Below, piece after piece: positions 23,164 to 35,143 of a DNA stretch of 64,000 nt (position 1 is the first letter of the stretch; each line of letters starts with the position of its first letter). This DNA comes from Oikopleura dioica. Its lineage: Eukaryota > Chordata > Appendicularia > Copelata > Oikopleuridae. A program made the position numbers and the translations under genes. The notes under the pieces are model-generated. The model searched no databases. It was given only the letters and a program-made list of their open reading frames with translations, and had not been told where the DNA came from. The DNA lies in contig OU015570.1 of the NCBI GenBank assembly GCA_907165135.1, forward strand, positions 1,763,525 through 1,827,524, in the 5' to 3' direction.

Positions 23164-24420
23164 TCAATAATCTATCACAAAACTTCCCCGAAGAGAATGA
23201 CGAACCTCAAAGCTCGCCTGAATCATCACCTGGATACTCATCTTGTTCTGACTCAGACTCAAATACTGATTATAGTCTGAAAAAATAAAGAGGGAGGAAT
23301 TTTCCGACGCTCGATTTTCTCTTGAGTCCGGCGAGCTACGACGAGCTTCACTGAAATCGACTTTTATGATTTTTCGCCGGTTTCTCGAGGTTCTTTGCTT
23401 GGTAAACACGTGCTCAAGTCCATATGAGCCAAAATTTATGATTTTTGTGACTCGATATGGGCCCATGTTCTCTTTGTTGTGCCCTAGAGTTATTCCCGAA
23501 GGGCGTTAAACAACGATATCTCCTATCTCGAGTGGATGCTTTATCTGGGGATCACTTATCAAATAACGATAAGTATATATAACGAAGACTATGGTTCAAG
23601 AATTCTTTACCGTTATCGGTAAGAAATGAAGTTCATCCCGTACATCCAAATTCCGTTAAAAGCAACATAATTTTTGCCACTATATGCTTCTTCTGCTTCG
23701 ACTGTAGCTTTTCGACTAACAATCGAAGTGTGAAATCGCACATGAATGTCAAAAAAGTTACCGTGCGCCCGTCTTTGCAGATGTCGACGCAGTCAACATT
23801 AACCTTCGAGTACGGTGTAAGTGATGGTTCTAACTTAAGGGTCTGTTCGATTTTTCGAGAGAATTTTTCGGGAAGAAATAGATAGCAGGTAAGACACGAT
23901 CTCATTGCTTGGTCAATAAGCTTATTCAGATTTGGGATGAAAAGTGGCTCTTTAAGAAGCCGCCCATGTAAAACCGCTCTACTTGCGTGTCCAAGGGACA
24001 CGTGGTAGTAGTCTTCTTGTAATTTTGCGCTCGTTTCCGGAACAACTATCACCCATTTCTGACTTTTAAATGCGAATTTGTACAGAATGTCATCAAAAAT
24101 TCTGAAAATACCTTCGACATTTCTTGATTTTTTCTCGACGACCTGTTTTCGAATTTCAGATATTTTTGGATCTTGTTTGTGGTCGGAAACTAACTAATTT
24201 CTATTTTTGGTCTCGGAATGCTAATTTTTGTCGTGTTTAACAATTCAAGTTTTTCTGTTCAAATTTTCGGCGCAAAAATTTTCTTGTCGACGAATCCGGT
24301 TTCAACAAATGGTAATCTACTCAAGGCATCCGCCACCCCAATAATGGCACTTTTTCCCTCGATGTACCGTACTTCGCAAAGTGGATATCTCAGAAGAACG
24401 CTATATGCTAATCGGGCCCG
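23164..24420 (-). pseudogene. Gypsy RNase H end to integrase fragment
   Basis: From the right, 24420 leftwards reads LAYSVLLRYPLCEVRYIEGK and VADALSRLP, the end of a gypsy RNase H domain. The next frame (24052-23633) has an HHCC integrase finger (HVSLGHASR ... CLTC) and core sequence with VNVDCVDI. 23466-23164 has the GPY/F module (MGPYRVTKIINFGSYGL). Frames are broken between these parts and the catalytic DNG/E region is missing. It resembles E7 (LAFSRLLEYPLCTVHYIPGE at 57480-57854). E4's LTR truncates it near 24425. Confidence 0.82.
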
Positions 24421-24429
24421 TGTGTTGTT

Positions 24430-24860
24430 ATTTGTCTTTTAATTAGTACTTTCGTAAGATTATAGACGGTAGAATTGGGTACTGGTCAGGCTCGCCTGCC
24501 CCGAGGAAGAAAACCTACGCGCGTGACCGGTCGGCTGAGGCTGCACCCAACCGATCTCATACGCTTAGCGTTCGTTTACTCGAGGTGAAATACGTTTATT
24601 TAGAGATTCTAGAGAAGCCACACCAAACTAATCTAAATTCAGGTTTGTTCAGTAATCGCGGAGACGCAGCTTCCTACATCGATCATCATCACGTGTATAC
24701 ATCTCGGGCCTCCATCGTCGACGCTGGAGACACTGTAGATCCCGTGCTGTTTGTTTGAGTTAACTGCTGTACTAGAATAAACGTATCGAACGCTTACACG
24801 TGTAAGATAACGAGGGTGTTGAGTTTCTGCAGGGGCAATTTATCGTGGTGACTAGAAGCT
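24430..24860 (+). mobile_element. E4 5' LTR and primer binding site
   Basis: This block matches 2594-3060 on the other strand. An AATAAA motif lies near 24775 and TGGTGACTAGAAG at 24846-24858 is the likely primer site. The left edge is approximate; it abuts the integrase fragment. Confidence 0.7.
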
Positions 24861-25002
24861 TTGGGAAGGAATTACCTGATTCCGAGACCTTACTTCTAGA
24901 GGCTGAGGGCAGGAATTACCTGATTCCGAAACCAAGGCTTGGGCACGAACTGCAACTCAGTTATTCAAACCTCGAGTCCTCGTTGTTGACTTGGCCTACA
25001 AT

Positions 25003-28000
25003 ATGAACGCGTATGATCATAATGGAATGTTTCAGTGTCCTCCGGGGCTGAAATATTATTCCGGAAAGGAAATCGTACCACTGTCCTTTACGGCGGCGGA
25101 CGATAGTGTAAGATCCCAGAAGATTCTGGGATGGCTCAATCACGTGTCGGGAATTCTCTCTGGAGAAATCCGAAAGAGCGATCGAGAAAACCGGTTTGCT
25201 GACCAGGTTTCAAATGTCCCTCTCCTTTGGGGCGAGAATTTCGGCAAATTGCCTGATTTGACGGGCCGGTTATCGGTGCCTGATAGTCTTGCGATGTTCG
25301 AAGAGTGGCGTTTAGCTGGTAGATACCGTGGAGTGTTAGAAAATTGCACGGTCAACGCCACCCATGATGGGTTTGCGGATAATGAATTCCAGGACCGGAT
25401 GGCGAGTGAGAGGGCTTTCAAGGAAACGTTCTTTCCAGGCCTAGACTTGCCGCTACAGCGTTATTTCGAACAGGTTGACGGTAGACCGACGGCGGCTGAC
25501 GAAGTACTCGCGGTAGTAAGAAAGATTTGTCCAATTGTTTGTGTAAACGTGGAGGACACTTCACGTGAAGATATTAAAAATGGTTATGTAACGAATCTAA
25601 ACCATTACGCTAAAACTATGACTCGTGATTACGCCGATAACTCACGCACGAATGATTACCTGAAGTTTTTGAAATTTGTTCAAGTTGTTGGTAAGGGAGA
25701 GTTATCCCATATCAAGACCAGTTCCACTTACGAAGTAATCAGAAAGTTAATGAAAAAGATAATGACAAATAACGAAGTGATTCCAGGTAGATTCCCACGT
25801 GGCACCCCAATGGGCGCAAGTCGCTTCAGAGAGGAGTTTTGCACAACCCCAGATAGATTCGGGCCGTTTGCAGAAGCAACAGCATTGGCGCTATGCGCAG
25901 TAAGCTTGGATTCAAAGAAATGGGAGCAAATTCTTGAGAAGGTTGCGGCAAAGCGACACTTGGAGTTCAAGGAACTGTTGAGCAGAGACGTGATTGTGGA
26001 AAAAAGGCTTCTCTTGGACGAAATCGACAAGTTGTCTAAAGCTCAAGGGCACGTGAAATTGACGCAGGTGGAATTGGCGCTAGATATGTTCACCAATGAT
26101 TTCCGTTCAACACTGGCGTTTGTCTGTTCTCAGCAGACCATGGCAGTCAAGAATAGGAAATCAGATCACGTGAAGAGTTTCGTTCCCGAAGAAGACGAGG
26201 CGAACGCTTTGGATGAAGATATAGAGGCGGAGTTTAATGCTTTTGTCTCTAAAAAGTTTGGCGCACAGCGAGCGGAAAAATGGATGGCGCGAAACAGAGC
26301 AAGTTTCCCGCGGCCAAATGGAAGAGAGATGGGCTTGAGTCAGCTGACGAATAGCCCAGATTTAAAGGTTGAATTTGGCTCGGGGAAGATTTTAGCCTAC
26401 ACGGGTCAGTCCCTGAATAAGAGGGATTTGGAGACATTGAAGAAGCAAGACCCGGGTAAGATTTTCAAGCAAAAGGGCCAGTTCAAACGCCAAGATATAA
26501 AAGGAAAGTTCAACCGATTTATTAAAAGGAAAGGCGTGAGGCAAGCTGGAAGTCCACGTGTATACACGCTTCAAGACGAGGTCGGTGTGCACGAGTTGCT
26601 TGCACTTCGCTCGCAGTGCGAATATTCAGGCTCTGAGTCTGGCGAAGACATCAGCGCTTTGATCAACGAACTTGACCTGGAGGAGAAAGATGGCTACGAA
26701 GACTTTGGCTTAGATGGTGAGATTTTCGCTAAAATACGAGAGGTAAATGACTGTTATTTAAGGGCGACAATAGAAGAGACAACACGTGACGACAACAAGG
26801 AACCGGACAGACGTTTGCTGCAAATTTACTTTTGCCTACCTGATTGCGAGAAAGTTATGAATAAATCAGAACACGTGTGGTTTAAATTGTTACTGGATAC
26901 GGGTGCATCTGTATCGCTTTTGAGCGAAGCTTTGTTTGATTTGATTAGGCCTTGCAGAGGCACAAAGGTGAAGAGAGCACGTGCAGGCGCAGGCAAAGTA
27001 GCTGGTGGAAGTTTACTTAGGTTTCTCCCAGTGACCGCGTCGTTCACGTTGAGGCTGCGGAGGAATGTGAAAATCTCGTTCGTGGACGCGAAGGTCTGCG
27101 AGGGAGATGATAGAAACGTGTTGGTGTCTTTAGGAGATTTAGCAAGGAATTGCGCTAAAATTGAATGCATCCCGAGAGATAATTGCTTTGAAACTAAGGT
27201 TTCGCTTCGTGGAATGGACATCAGCAATTTGGGCTACAAGAAGAGCAGCCAGGTCTTCGAATTAGAGAATTTAATTCATAATTTCAACTTATATGAAGTT
27301 GTGAAGAATGAAAGATTGTTTAAAGCCTCGAGGTGTGGGACATTTGTGCCAAGCGTCTCGAGTTCCGTTATAGACATGTCACCCACGAATCGCCTCAACC
27401 CAGATTCACGAGTAGAGTACGCCAGAAAGCTCGAGAAAATGCATCAAGCCGCTCGGGAAAAGAACACGTGGAAGGAGTGTAAGATTGACGTGGACGACGA
27501 AGTCTTGAAAAACATTCCGGACGGAGAGAAGTATAAGGAGCGCTTGGTGTCGATATTAGAAAAGGAGAAAGTGTTATACGAAGCAACACAAGGATGCGTG
27601 CCGGGGGATGAATTCCAGATTTACGCCGAGATCGTTGGAAACACGTCGGGCAAGATACTTAGACAAAGTTATAGCAAGTCGATGAGTAAATCGGTGGTGA
27701 AGGCACTCGTGGATAAACTGGATCAGGAAGCTAGTGAAGGAGTTATTGGGTTTTTGCCTAAGCACATGACTCCTAAGCATTTCTTGAGTTTTTTCCCCGT
27801 GGGCAAGAAGAATGCGGAAACAGCGAAAGTGGAGCTGTGCGCTGGATCGATAAGAGTAGTAGCGGATTGTTAAAGAGCGAAGATAAATGACGACACAATC
27901 CACTCGGCTAGGCAGACTGATTCTATAAGATACGTGTTGCAAAAGGTGGCGAAATATACGGAGACTGGTCTCATCGCATGCATAGATATTTCGTCGATGT

Positions 28001-28437
28001 TTTACTGCTTCTGTTTCCACCCAGCAATGTGGCCACATTTTTGTTTAGATCACCATGAGAAGGGGCCAATGGCTTATAGGAGACTCCCGATGGGCTGGAT
28101 TTCTAGTCCGTTATTAGCACGTGAGAAACTGAAAATTATTCTATATAGCCACAGGAAGTATTGCTTCATCTACGTGGACGATATATGTATTGTTGGTGAT
28201 ACACCGCAGGAGTTTCTGGAGAATGTAGCAGCCGTGTTGCAGACGCTCAGCACGTTTAATTTAAGATTGAAAGGCAAAAAGTGCACCTTTTTAAGCAAGG
28301 ATATTTCAATTTTAGGCAGACGCGTGAAGAATGGCACAATTAGAGCTAGTACACACGTGTTAGATAAGATAGCTAATCAAGAATACACAGGGATAAAAAC
28401 GGTCAAATGTATGAAAAGAGTTCTTGGGTGGATCACG
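25003..28437 (+). pseudogene. E4 Gag-protease-RT of gypsy family A
   Basis: One frame runs from ATG 25003 to TAA 27871-27873 (957 residues) and continues in the same frame to 28437. Gag covers roughly residues 1-515 and ends basic, without a knuckle. The protease shows LLDTGASVSLLS near 26890. RT starts around RQSYSKSMSKSVVKALVDKL; the TAA falls inside the usual VDYR motif (RVVADC-stop-RAKIND). Beyond the stop are FCLDHHEKGPMAYRRLPMGW and YVDD (YVDDICIVGDTP). Pogo B interrupts it at 28438; about 20 further residues are readable after 31388 (ITYMLTICESQ). A readthrough stop is possible but simple decay is more likely, since the 3' half is missing. Confidence 0.87.
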
Positions 28438-28439
28438 TA

Positions 28440-31387
28440 CCGTGGTTTTCCATTTTAAGAGCGCCCAATTTAAGAGCGTTTTCGCCAACATTTTGCAAAT
28501 TATGTTATCTGCGAAAATTCCAATTTAAGAGCGTTTTTGAAGATTTTTATGCAATCAAAAAATTTTTAGACTCAAATAAATCATTAACTAAAACGTTGTG
28601 GAGGAGTGTGCGAGGCCATCGGGTAGACCCCCGGCGCTGCCGAGCATGCCCCGCTACCTCAGGCCTCCGGATAATGGAGACATCAGTCTTGAGGAGTCTT
28701 GATCAGTCTGGCCTAGAGTCTTGCCCAGTCCTGCCCAAGCCGAGTCCCACTCTTACTGGTGACTGAAGCGGTTGTCGAAGCTTCATGTCACCGGGGAGAT
28801 TGGAGGCAAAAATAAAGAAAGAAAAAATATTTTTTATCCGATGCCGCTAAAAAGAGAAAATGGACCGCTCGCTGCCCAACAACTTTTTGGAACGCTGAAA
28901 TTGCCTCTGGAAATAATTCCCGCCGCCGCCGTTTACCAGTAAAAACAGTAAGGAATTTATAGATAAAGAAGATCTTTGATTAAATGTATCGAAATTTGGA
29001 ATTTTTCTTGGAATTTAATTATGCTTCACGATTGCCGCCGCCGTAATAATAATAAGAAGTTTTGGATGGAAAAAATTTTTGGACTGAAAATGTTGAAATT
29101 TTGCAAATTTTCTTGAAATTGAAGCCCCGCTCACTGATTCATTATCAATTTTATGGGGACAGAAAATTAAAAATGGAAACTGCTCATGGACAACATTGGA
29201 TAAAATTTTTTTTTGCTCTCGATTCGATGGATTTTTTGCTTTATTCCGGATAGATGACATTTAAATTTACGCCGATACAACGAAGATTTTCTATCGCTTT
29301 AGAAGAACTTGCATTTTTTTATATTATGCTTTGGAGAAGAAAAAACCAGAAATTAATCTACAAATAGTGAAATTTCTACAAAAATTTGCTAATTCATGGA
29401 AGCCTCGCTTAATTATGGGGACAAGAAAGTAAATTGCTAGAAATATTTATGCCGTGTGGATTATCTTTTCTGACCTGGATATCTATTGGATTTTTGCAAC
29501 ACTAAAACGGTAAAGTAAGAAGATTGGAATGCTCAACACTAACTTGGACCGCTCGCCGCTTCACGACACTGAAGAAAAAATTGACATGAAATTCGATCGC
29601 CTTTGAAAATTTTCGCCGCCGCCTTTTCATCAAGAAGAATCTACAGTCACTGACACTTTTTGAAGAGTTTTCTTTCTCATGGAAGCCCGTTATAGTTTAG
29701 AGACGAGAAAAAACACAGAAACTCATTTTATGAAGATTGACCTCTGGATTTTCGAAACTTGACTTGTTCTACGATACTTGGACCATTGCTTAAGCGCTTG
29801 CTTTGGAAATGCTAAAAACAGAAAAAGTACTTGGAGAACGAATTTGGAAGATTTCAAAATTAGAAACTACACAACGAAGCACATATTTTCAATCAATGAC
29901 GATGAAGACGATTCTCAGATAAGACGCATCCGATAAGAATTTGAAAACAGTTCACACCAGACATGGGAACCGACTGACAGACCTACTGAGCTGCATGGCC
30001 GTCACTTATCAAAACCGTCATAGATTGACCGAATTCTTTCACAAAGACACACAGAAGCCACGAGACAAAGACATGAGAACCTCGACATTGGTCGGGACGC
30101 CGACTGCTTAAATGTCGTCACTTATCACATTCAAAATGAATATCCTGACTTTCAGACAGAAGATAACTTAGACATTAGGAGAAGAAGCACGGAAGTAGTG
30201 CACTCATCAGACATGACAAGAATACACGGGAAACGTAAATGATGAAGAACACGATGAAGAAAATCGAAAACATAGAAACAAAGAAGATACGATGATGAAG
30301 AAGTTGCTGAAGAAGAAGCACAGAGGAGGAAAGCTTTCCCGTCCTTAGAGAGAAAAAGGACGACCAGCGACGGCACTCTCACCCTGGAAGAGCCCTGAAA
30401 GACCAGTAGAGGGAAGGGTTGTAAGAAGAGATGCATGGGATGCAAGGAATGCCGAGGACAGGCACTTAGTCGCTGAAGGGTATGGTACAGAGCTGGTACA
30501 TACCGGTTATGTGGTAAAAGTATTTTTCCTTTGACGAAGAAAATGTGTATATGCGTCAACATTTCGTAAAGGCAATCTACATCCACATAACGAGAATATA
30601 TATATAACTAGAACGTTGTGGAGGAGTGTGCGAGGCCGTCGGGTAGACCCCCGGCGCTGCCGAGCATGCCCCGCTACCTCAGGCCTCCGGATAATGGAGA
30701 CATCAGTCTTGAGGAGTCTTGATCAGTCTGGCCTAGAGTCTTGCCCAGTCTTGCCCAAGCCGAGTCCCACTCTTAACGTGTAATCTCTGACTGCTTTTCC
30801 GGCCATTTTAAAGTCAATGGTTTGGCAGTGTCGGCTCCTTCTGTCATTTGAACTTGAGGTTCTTCTTCAATCTCCATCGCCGACGGACCATCAGGGTCGG
30901 AGCTCTTTTGCTTTTAATCTGATTCCTAGATATTTAATTTACCTATTCCTACAAAGGCTAGAAAATGTACCCTGAGGCATGTCTTCCCCATCATTTTCCT
31001 TCGGATTATCTATAAGATCTCCATGACAGTCTTTCTCCCATCCTTTCTTTTTGAGCCTTCACCAGAATCTGCGCATATTTTTTCTATTAAGCCAAAGACA
31101 TGTGTTTTTCTTTTCTTCTCCTGGCATTTTCGTTGTTTAAATTTTGAAGAATGAAAGAGATCAGATTAAGAAAAAGCGCTCGAGCAAAATCCTGAAAAAA
31201 TCACTCACGTTCTCATCTTGATATACAATTACTTTTGCTTCTAGATCTTTTCTGTTTCATACTTTCGAAATTCCCTGAAAAATGAAAATAACCACTGTCA
31301 TCCTATATCGATAGAAAAATTTCCAATTTAAGAGCGTTTTAAGCAAACCCTGTCATCTAAAAAACGCTCTTAAAATGAAAACCACGG
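28440..31387 (-). mobile_element. Pogo B, pogo-like element inside E4, itself interrupted
   Basis: TIRs are CCGTGGTTTTCCATTTTAAG (28440 on) and the inverse ending AAAACCACGG (31387). TA is duplicated at 28438-28439 and 31388-31389. Without the small LTR element it is about 770 bp, like pogo E. On the minus strand 30895-30777 encodes DPDGPSAMEIEEEPQVQ and EKQSEITR, colinear with the pogo A transposase tail. The PIP-like QSEITRF is split by the ACGT insertion site. Confidence 0.85.
28597..30775 (+). mobile_element. Small non-coding LTR element (TRIM/LARD-like)
   Basis: Two 159-bp direct repeats (28597-28755 and 30617-30775) start TGTGGAGGAG and end CCACTCTTA; they differ at very few positions. 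ACGT flanks both sides (28593-28596 and 30776-30779), confirmed by the transposase frame it interrupts. TGGTGACTGAAG follows the left LTR after one base and is a primer site. The 1.86-kb interior has no credible ORF but shows degenerate internal duplications, for example GGACCGCTCGC near 28861 and 29549, each followed by GCCGCCGCC. It must be mobilised in trans. Confidence 0.82.
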
Positions 31388-31529
31388 TATATGCTCACAA
31401 TTTGTGAGTCACAAATATTGCATTTAGAACATTTGGTAAGTATGCTTAAGTTGTTTTGCTTTCAACCCTAACAAATTTTTAGAGAAAACAATCAATCTGA
31501 TTTAAAACAGCTGAAAGCTTTTTCTAGAA

Positions 31530-31888
31530 CATTTTGGATTTGGCCCTCCGAATTCCTGGGTTTTCGATTTTGCCCAGGGATTGGGAGGGTACCCGGTTTG
31601 TGTGCCAAATTGGGTTGGAAAACATAAGAGTGCATATGCGCTCCGCAGCGCGCGCGATGCGTCACTTTTCTTATTTGGAAGGCGTAGGGTGGCCGCAGCG
31701 CAAAGACGCAAAAAGAAAAAATTCAATTTTCAAAAAAAATTATATTATAATAAAAGTAAACTTTTTTTCTTGGAAAATAAGTAATAACAGATAAACTTTA
31801 TATTTTTATAAAAAACAAAACATTTTTCTTAAAGAATTCAAAATTTAATAAAAAGCTAATTTATAATTAATGAATAATAATATCAATA
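31530..31888. other. AT-rich non-coding stretch
   Basis: No gene or repeat family is recognised between the E4 remnant and the pogo C terminus. Confidence 0.5.
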
Positions 31889-31890
31889 TA

Positions 31891-31975
31891 CAGTGAAACC
31901 CTAACTTAAGGCCCAGCAACTTAAGGCCCATTTTTCGAAAAATCCGCGGAATCTGTCATCCTTTAAAAATCCAAC
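31891..31975 (-). mobile_element. Pogo C, terminal fragment
   Basis: It starts CAGTGAAACCCTAACTTAAG after a TA and continues through AGCAACTTAAGGCCC and ATCTGTCATCC, the inverse of the pogo A right end. TTAA-flanked elements follow directly; GGCCCCTTTTT at 33067 may be its continuation. Confidence 0.75.
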
Positions 31976-31979
31976 TTAA

Positions 31980-32360
31980 CTTCTCAATACACGGGTGCGC
32001 GACTAAGCGCTCAAAACACGGGGTCGGGAAAACCGACCACCAAGCATTATTCAGCCCCGCGCGGCGCGCTAAATCCTGAGTGTGAAAAATAGCGCCGACG
32101 TTTTTGATCCCTCATTCATATTTCCGTCGAGATATTAAGTTCAAAACTATACTGTTAAAAAGCTTGAACACTCAGCTATTTACTCATGTTATTATCAAGG
32201 AGAAAAAACCTGCCAATTTCTCGATAATGAGCTCGAAAGAGATCTGGTGCAAATATAAGTGCACATTGCAAAAATTAGGTCAAACAGATTACCACATTCG
32301 AAGTTATTGAGGGCCAAAGCCGTTTTGGTTTTGGTTTTACCGACCACGTGTATTGAGAAG
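31980..32360. mobile_element. 381-bp TTAA-flanked element
   Basis: CTTCTCAATACACG and the exact inverse CGTGTATTGAGAAG form the ends. TTAA flanks both (31976-31979 and 32361-32364). A TTAA target is typical of the piggyBac superfamily. No transposase. Confidence 0.78.
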
Positions 32361-32364
32361 TTAA

Positions 32365-33062
32365 GGGATCCCCCGTTTTGGCCATCTTTGACTGGAAATT
32401 CAGCCGATTTGCGCTTATGTATTTGGGCGTACAATAGCTCTACGTAAAGCTCAGATGCTATCCGCTATTCTCTAGTACAGAGAAGTTTTTTGCTCAAGGC
32501 AAACCTACCACTAGGAGGGGCGAAAGTTCGAGAATTTCGAAAAAAGGCCATTTCAGGCTATTTTTGAGTTGAAATTCAGCCGATTTGGGCTTAGATAGAC
32601 ACCATCTCCGACTAGATTTAGATTGACCGAGGCCTAATCTTTAATCTCTAGTACCGAGTAATAATTTGGCCAAGTAATTAAAAATTTTTCTTTAGAACAA
32701 GCGATTGGGGCCATTTTTGGCGTTTTTTGGAGGTAAAATGCTCTCTAGCGCCAACATTTTGTCAAAAAGTCTAGTGCGGTTAAAAAATTCTTAATCTGCA
32801 CATTCTAAGCTTTCGATAGACCCCTTATATGTCTCATTTCGATGTTATTGATAAGTCGAAAAAAATTCCGATTTTTATAGATTAAATTCCGATTATAGTA
32901 TAAATTACATGCATTTTTGCAATTTTCGAAGGCTAAAATTTCAGGGATAGATGTTCGTAAAGGGGTCATGTAATACATCAAAATGATCCTCAGATCACGA
33001 GAAATCTAAAAATGCCAGATATCATCCCCTATGAAAGACTTGAAAAAACAGGGGGGGATCCC
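32365..33062. mobile_element. 698-bp TTAA-flanked element, adjacent to previous
   Basis: The ends are GGGATCCCCC and GGGGGATCCC, with TTAA at 32361-32364 and 33063-33066. The interior has a degenerate tandem unit (GAAATTCAGCCGATTTG(C/G)GCTTA at about 32395 and 32570). Non-coding. Confidence 0.75.
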
Positions 33063-33479
33063 TTAAGGCCCCTTTTTACTCTGATTATTTAATTTATAAA
33101 AGAAAAGGTCATCAAATTGTTGATTATGCTGTTTTTATTTTGATTTTTTTTTATTTTTTTTGGAAAAAAACAGTTTTTATGGAACGTCTGGAGATATATT
33201 GAATTCGTAGTGGTTTACGCAGAACACTTTCAGTAATTGAGTGAATAAAATTTCTTTGTCCATCGTCAGTTTGAACTCAGAAATTTACCTAATCATCTAA
33301 ATTTTAGGATCTAAAGCTTGAATGTTTTCTGTTTCTGTTTTTATATCGAATTTATATCGAAACACAATTGACAAGGACGCGCTTATTATCAATTTTCTAG
33401 TGTCACGAGCATAAAAATGGAGTCCCTACCTCCCTTACTACTTCCATATTTACTTCCATAAATTAACGATCCTTCAGGC

Positions 33480-33560
33480 CGTCTCAGCCCCATTCCTTGA
33501 TTTTTAAAATTAAGGGGCTTGACAAAGGCCTGGTACTCTGAGTTGATCAATACCAGTTCA
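33480..33560 (+). repeat. R1 dispersed repeat copy
   Basis: It has GTCTCAGCCCCATTCCTTGA, AAGGGGCTTGACAAAGG and CTCTGAGTTGATCAAT, the R1 signature. Confidence 0.75.
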
Positions 33561-33935
33561 AAATTCAAATTATTCTTGTTTTTATTTAATTATGATTTTT
33601 ATTTTAAATTATGAAAATCGCTATTATTTATATTTTCAATCAATTTAATTTCAATAATCAATTAAAATCTTCCTTGAACATATTTAACGATTATTTTGGT
33701 AGACTAACGCTTGATTTTGCAAATTTGAAAAAATCTATCTTACCCTCCACCCTAGTGCTTTGCGTGCTCACAAAACCGACCCGGCTTTTTGCTCACCCTA
33801 AACTGTGCGTCAATTGCTACTGTCCCTATGACTCATTTTTGACCGTAGAAATATACTCAACGTAGAAATATACGCATCGTAGAAATATACGCAAACCCCC
33901 CAAAACCGTAGCAAACGACGCGCACCCTGCGCTCC

Positions 33936-34281
33936 CATGCGTTATCGCGCGCCACGCGCTGCATTCAAAATATCGGCAAAATTTGCAGTTTTTTGTAAAT
34001 TTCGGACAGAAGCATGAGGTTTTCAAATTTTTTTAAAAGGGATTTGAAATAAGCTTGTCCCGCCGGTTATCCCAGTATAATTTATTTTTTTTGAAATCGA
34101 AATACAACCTGGTGAATACGAAAATCACCATCTTTGACCCTTAATATTTTTTCAACCCTTTCATTTATGAAAGAGTCAAAAAAGGAAAAATGCTTATTTG
34201 TACTATCTCAAAAACATATTAAAAAATAAAAACGATTGGATTAGTATTTCGGGTACTTAATTTTTGTGTACGGACCCTACC
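33936..34281 (+). repeat. R2 dispersed repeat, copy 1
   Basis: About 345 bp are colinear with 45985-46331. Shared landmarks include CGCGCGCCACGCGCTGCATT, TTCGGACAGAAGCATG, ATACAACCTGGTGAA and GTGTACGGACCCTACC. There is no TIR and no ORF kept in both copies. A partial end may lie near 4365-4410. Confidence 0.8.
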
Positions 34282-34564
34282 CATGTGTCAAAGTGGTATA
34301 AACTTTGAATTTCCCCTGAGGCGCTTTGACTTGTTTCATATGTGTCATCACTTTGAATGAAAAGCTTAATCCTAATTTGTCTGCATAATTTATGCAGCGT
34401 AAAGCGTAGTGTCCTTAGCAGGCACCGCTCTAGTCACCGATGGGCCGTCGGCGATGGAAGAAGCGCCTCCGGTGAAATTCAAAGTTAAGGCCAACCGAAG
34501 TTTTTATCGCACATATAAACTTCTTAGTTTAGACCAACCCCTATTTAACATAATGATTTACTTT

Positions 34565-34705
34565 CCAGACCTGTCTCTTATTAGTCTGAGACTCAAAAAG
34601 ACTTAGTCTTAGTCTCATCTAGTCTCAGTGACAAAATTGCTCATACGCTATAGTCAAGTGACTAGACTCTAGTCTTAAGACTAAGACTAGATAAAAACTT
34701 TAGTA
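34565..34705. repeat. AGTCT/AGACT degenerate palindromic repeats
   Basis: TAGTCTTAGTCTC-type words and their inverses alternate over about 140 bp. Non-coding. Confidence 0.65.
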
Positions 34706-35143
34706 AAGGGTCTGGCATGGGTCAGAGTCAAACTTTTCTTTTCTTCAATTTTATTTTTATCGAGTTATACAGGTTCTAAAACCCCTTTTCTTCCTTTATT
34801 TCCTATTCCCACCTCGTATGATGATGAGTCATACATTTTTAGATCATGGGGATCACGATTGTAAGCGAAAGACCGCTTCAAGTTGACCTCCCCTGAACAC
34901 TTGCCGGACGCTTTAGTACCTTTGGTACCTTAATTCCCTCAGGGAACGAAATCACCCCCATAGTCAAAATCATCCTTAGCTCCTGGGCTTTCTAAATCTG
35001 TATTATATGCCCAACCTACTAAGCAAGAAAAAAAGCTCAAATATAATTGCCTTAATTTGATCAGGTGACTAAGCCTTATTCATTATAAGTTCTCCTGGAG
35101 ACTATGTTTCTTATAAAAAATTGCTGAAATACTGGGAACATCA
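34706..35143. other. Non-coding stretch before E3
   Basis: No gene, repeat or motif recognised. The E3 target copy ATCA ends it (35140-35143). Confidence 0.5.

Noticed and set aside
28620-28700. Possible hammerhead (CTGATGTCTCC on minus strand) in the small LTR element, suggesting a retrozyme
   Set aside because: The conserved A after CTGATG is T and no GAAA box follows the stem.
30152-30586. 144-aa minus ORF in the small LTR element
   Set aside because: No motif, opposite to the element's strand, and rich in residues from a CTT/TCT-biased tract; treated as chance.
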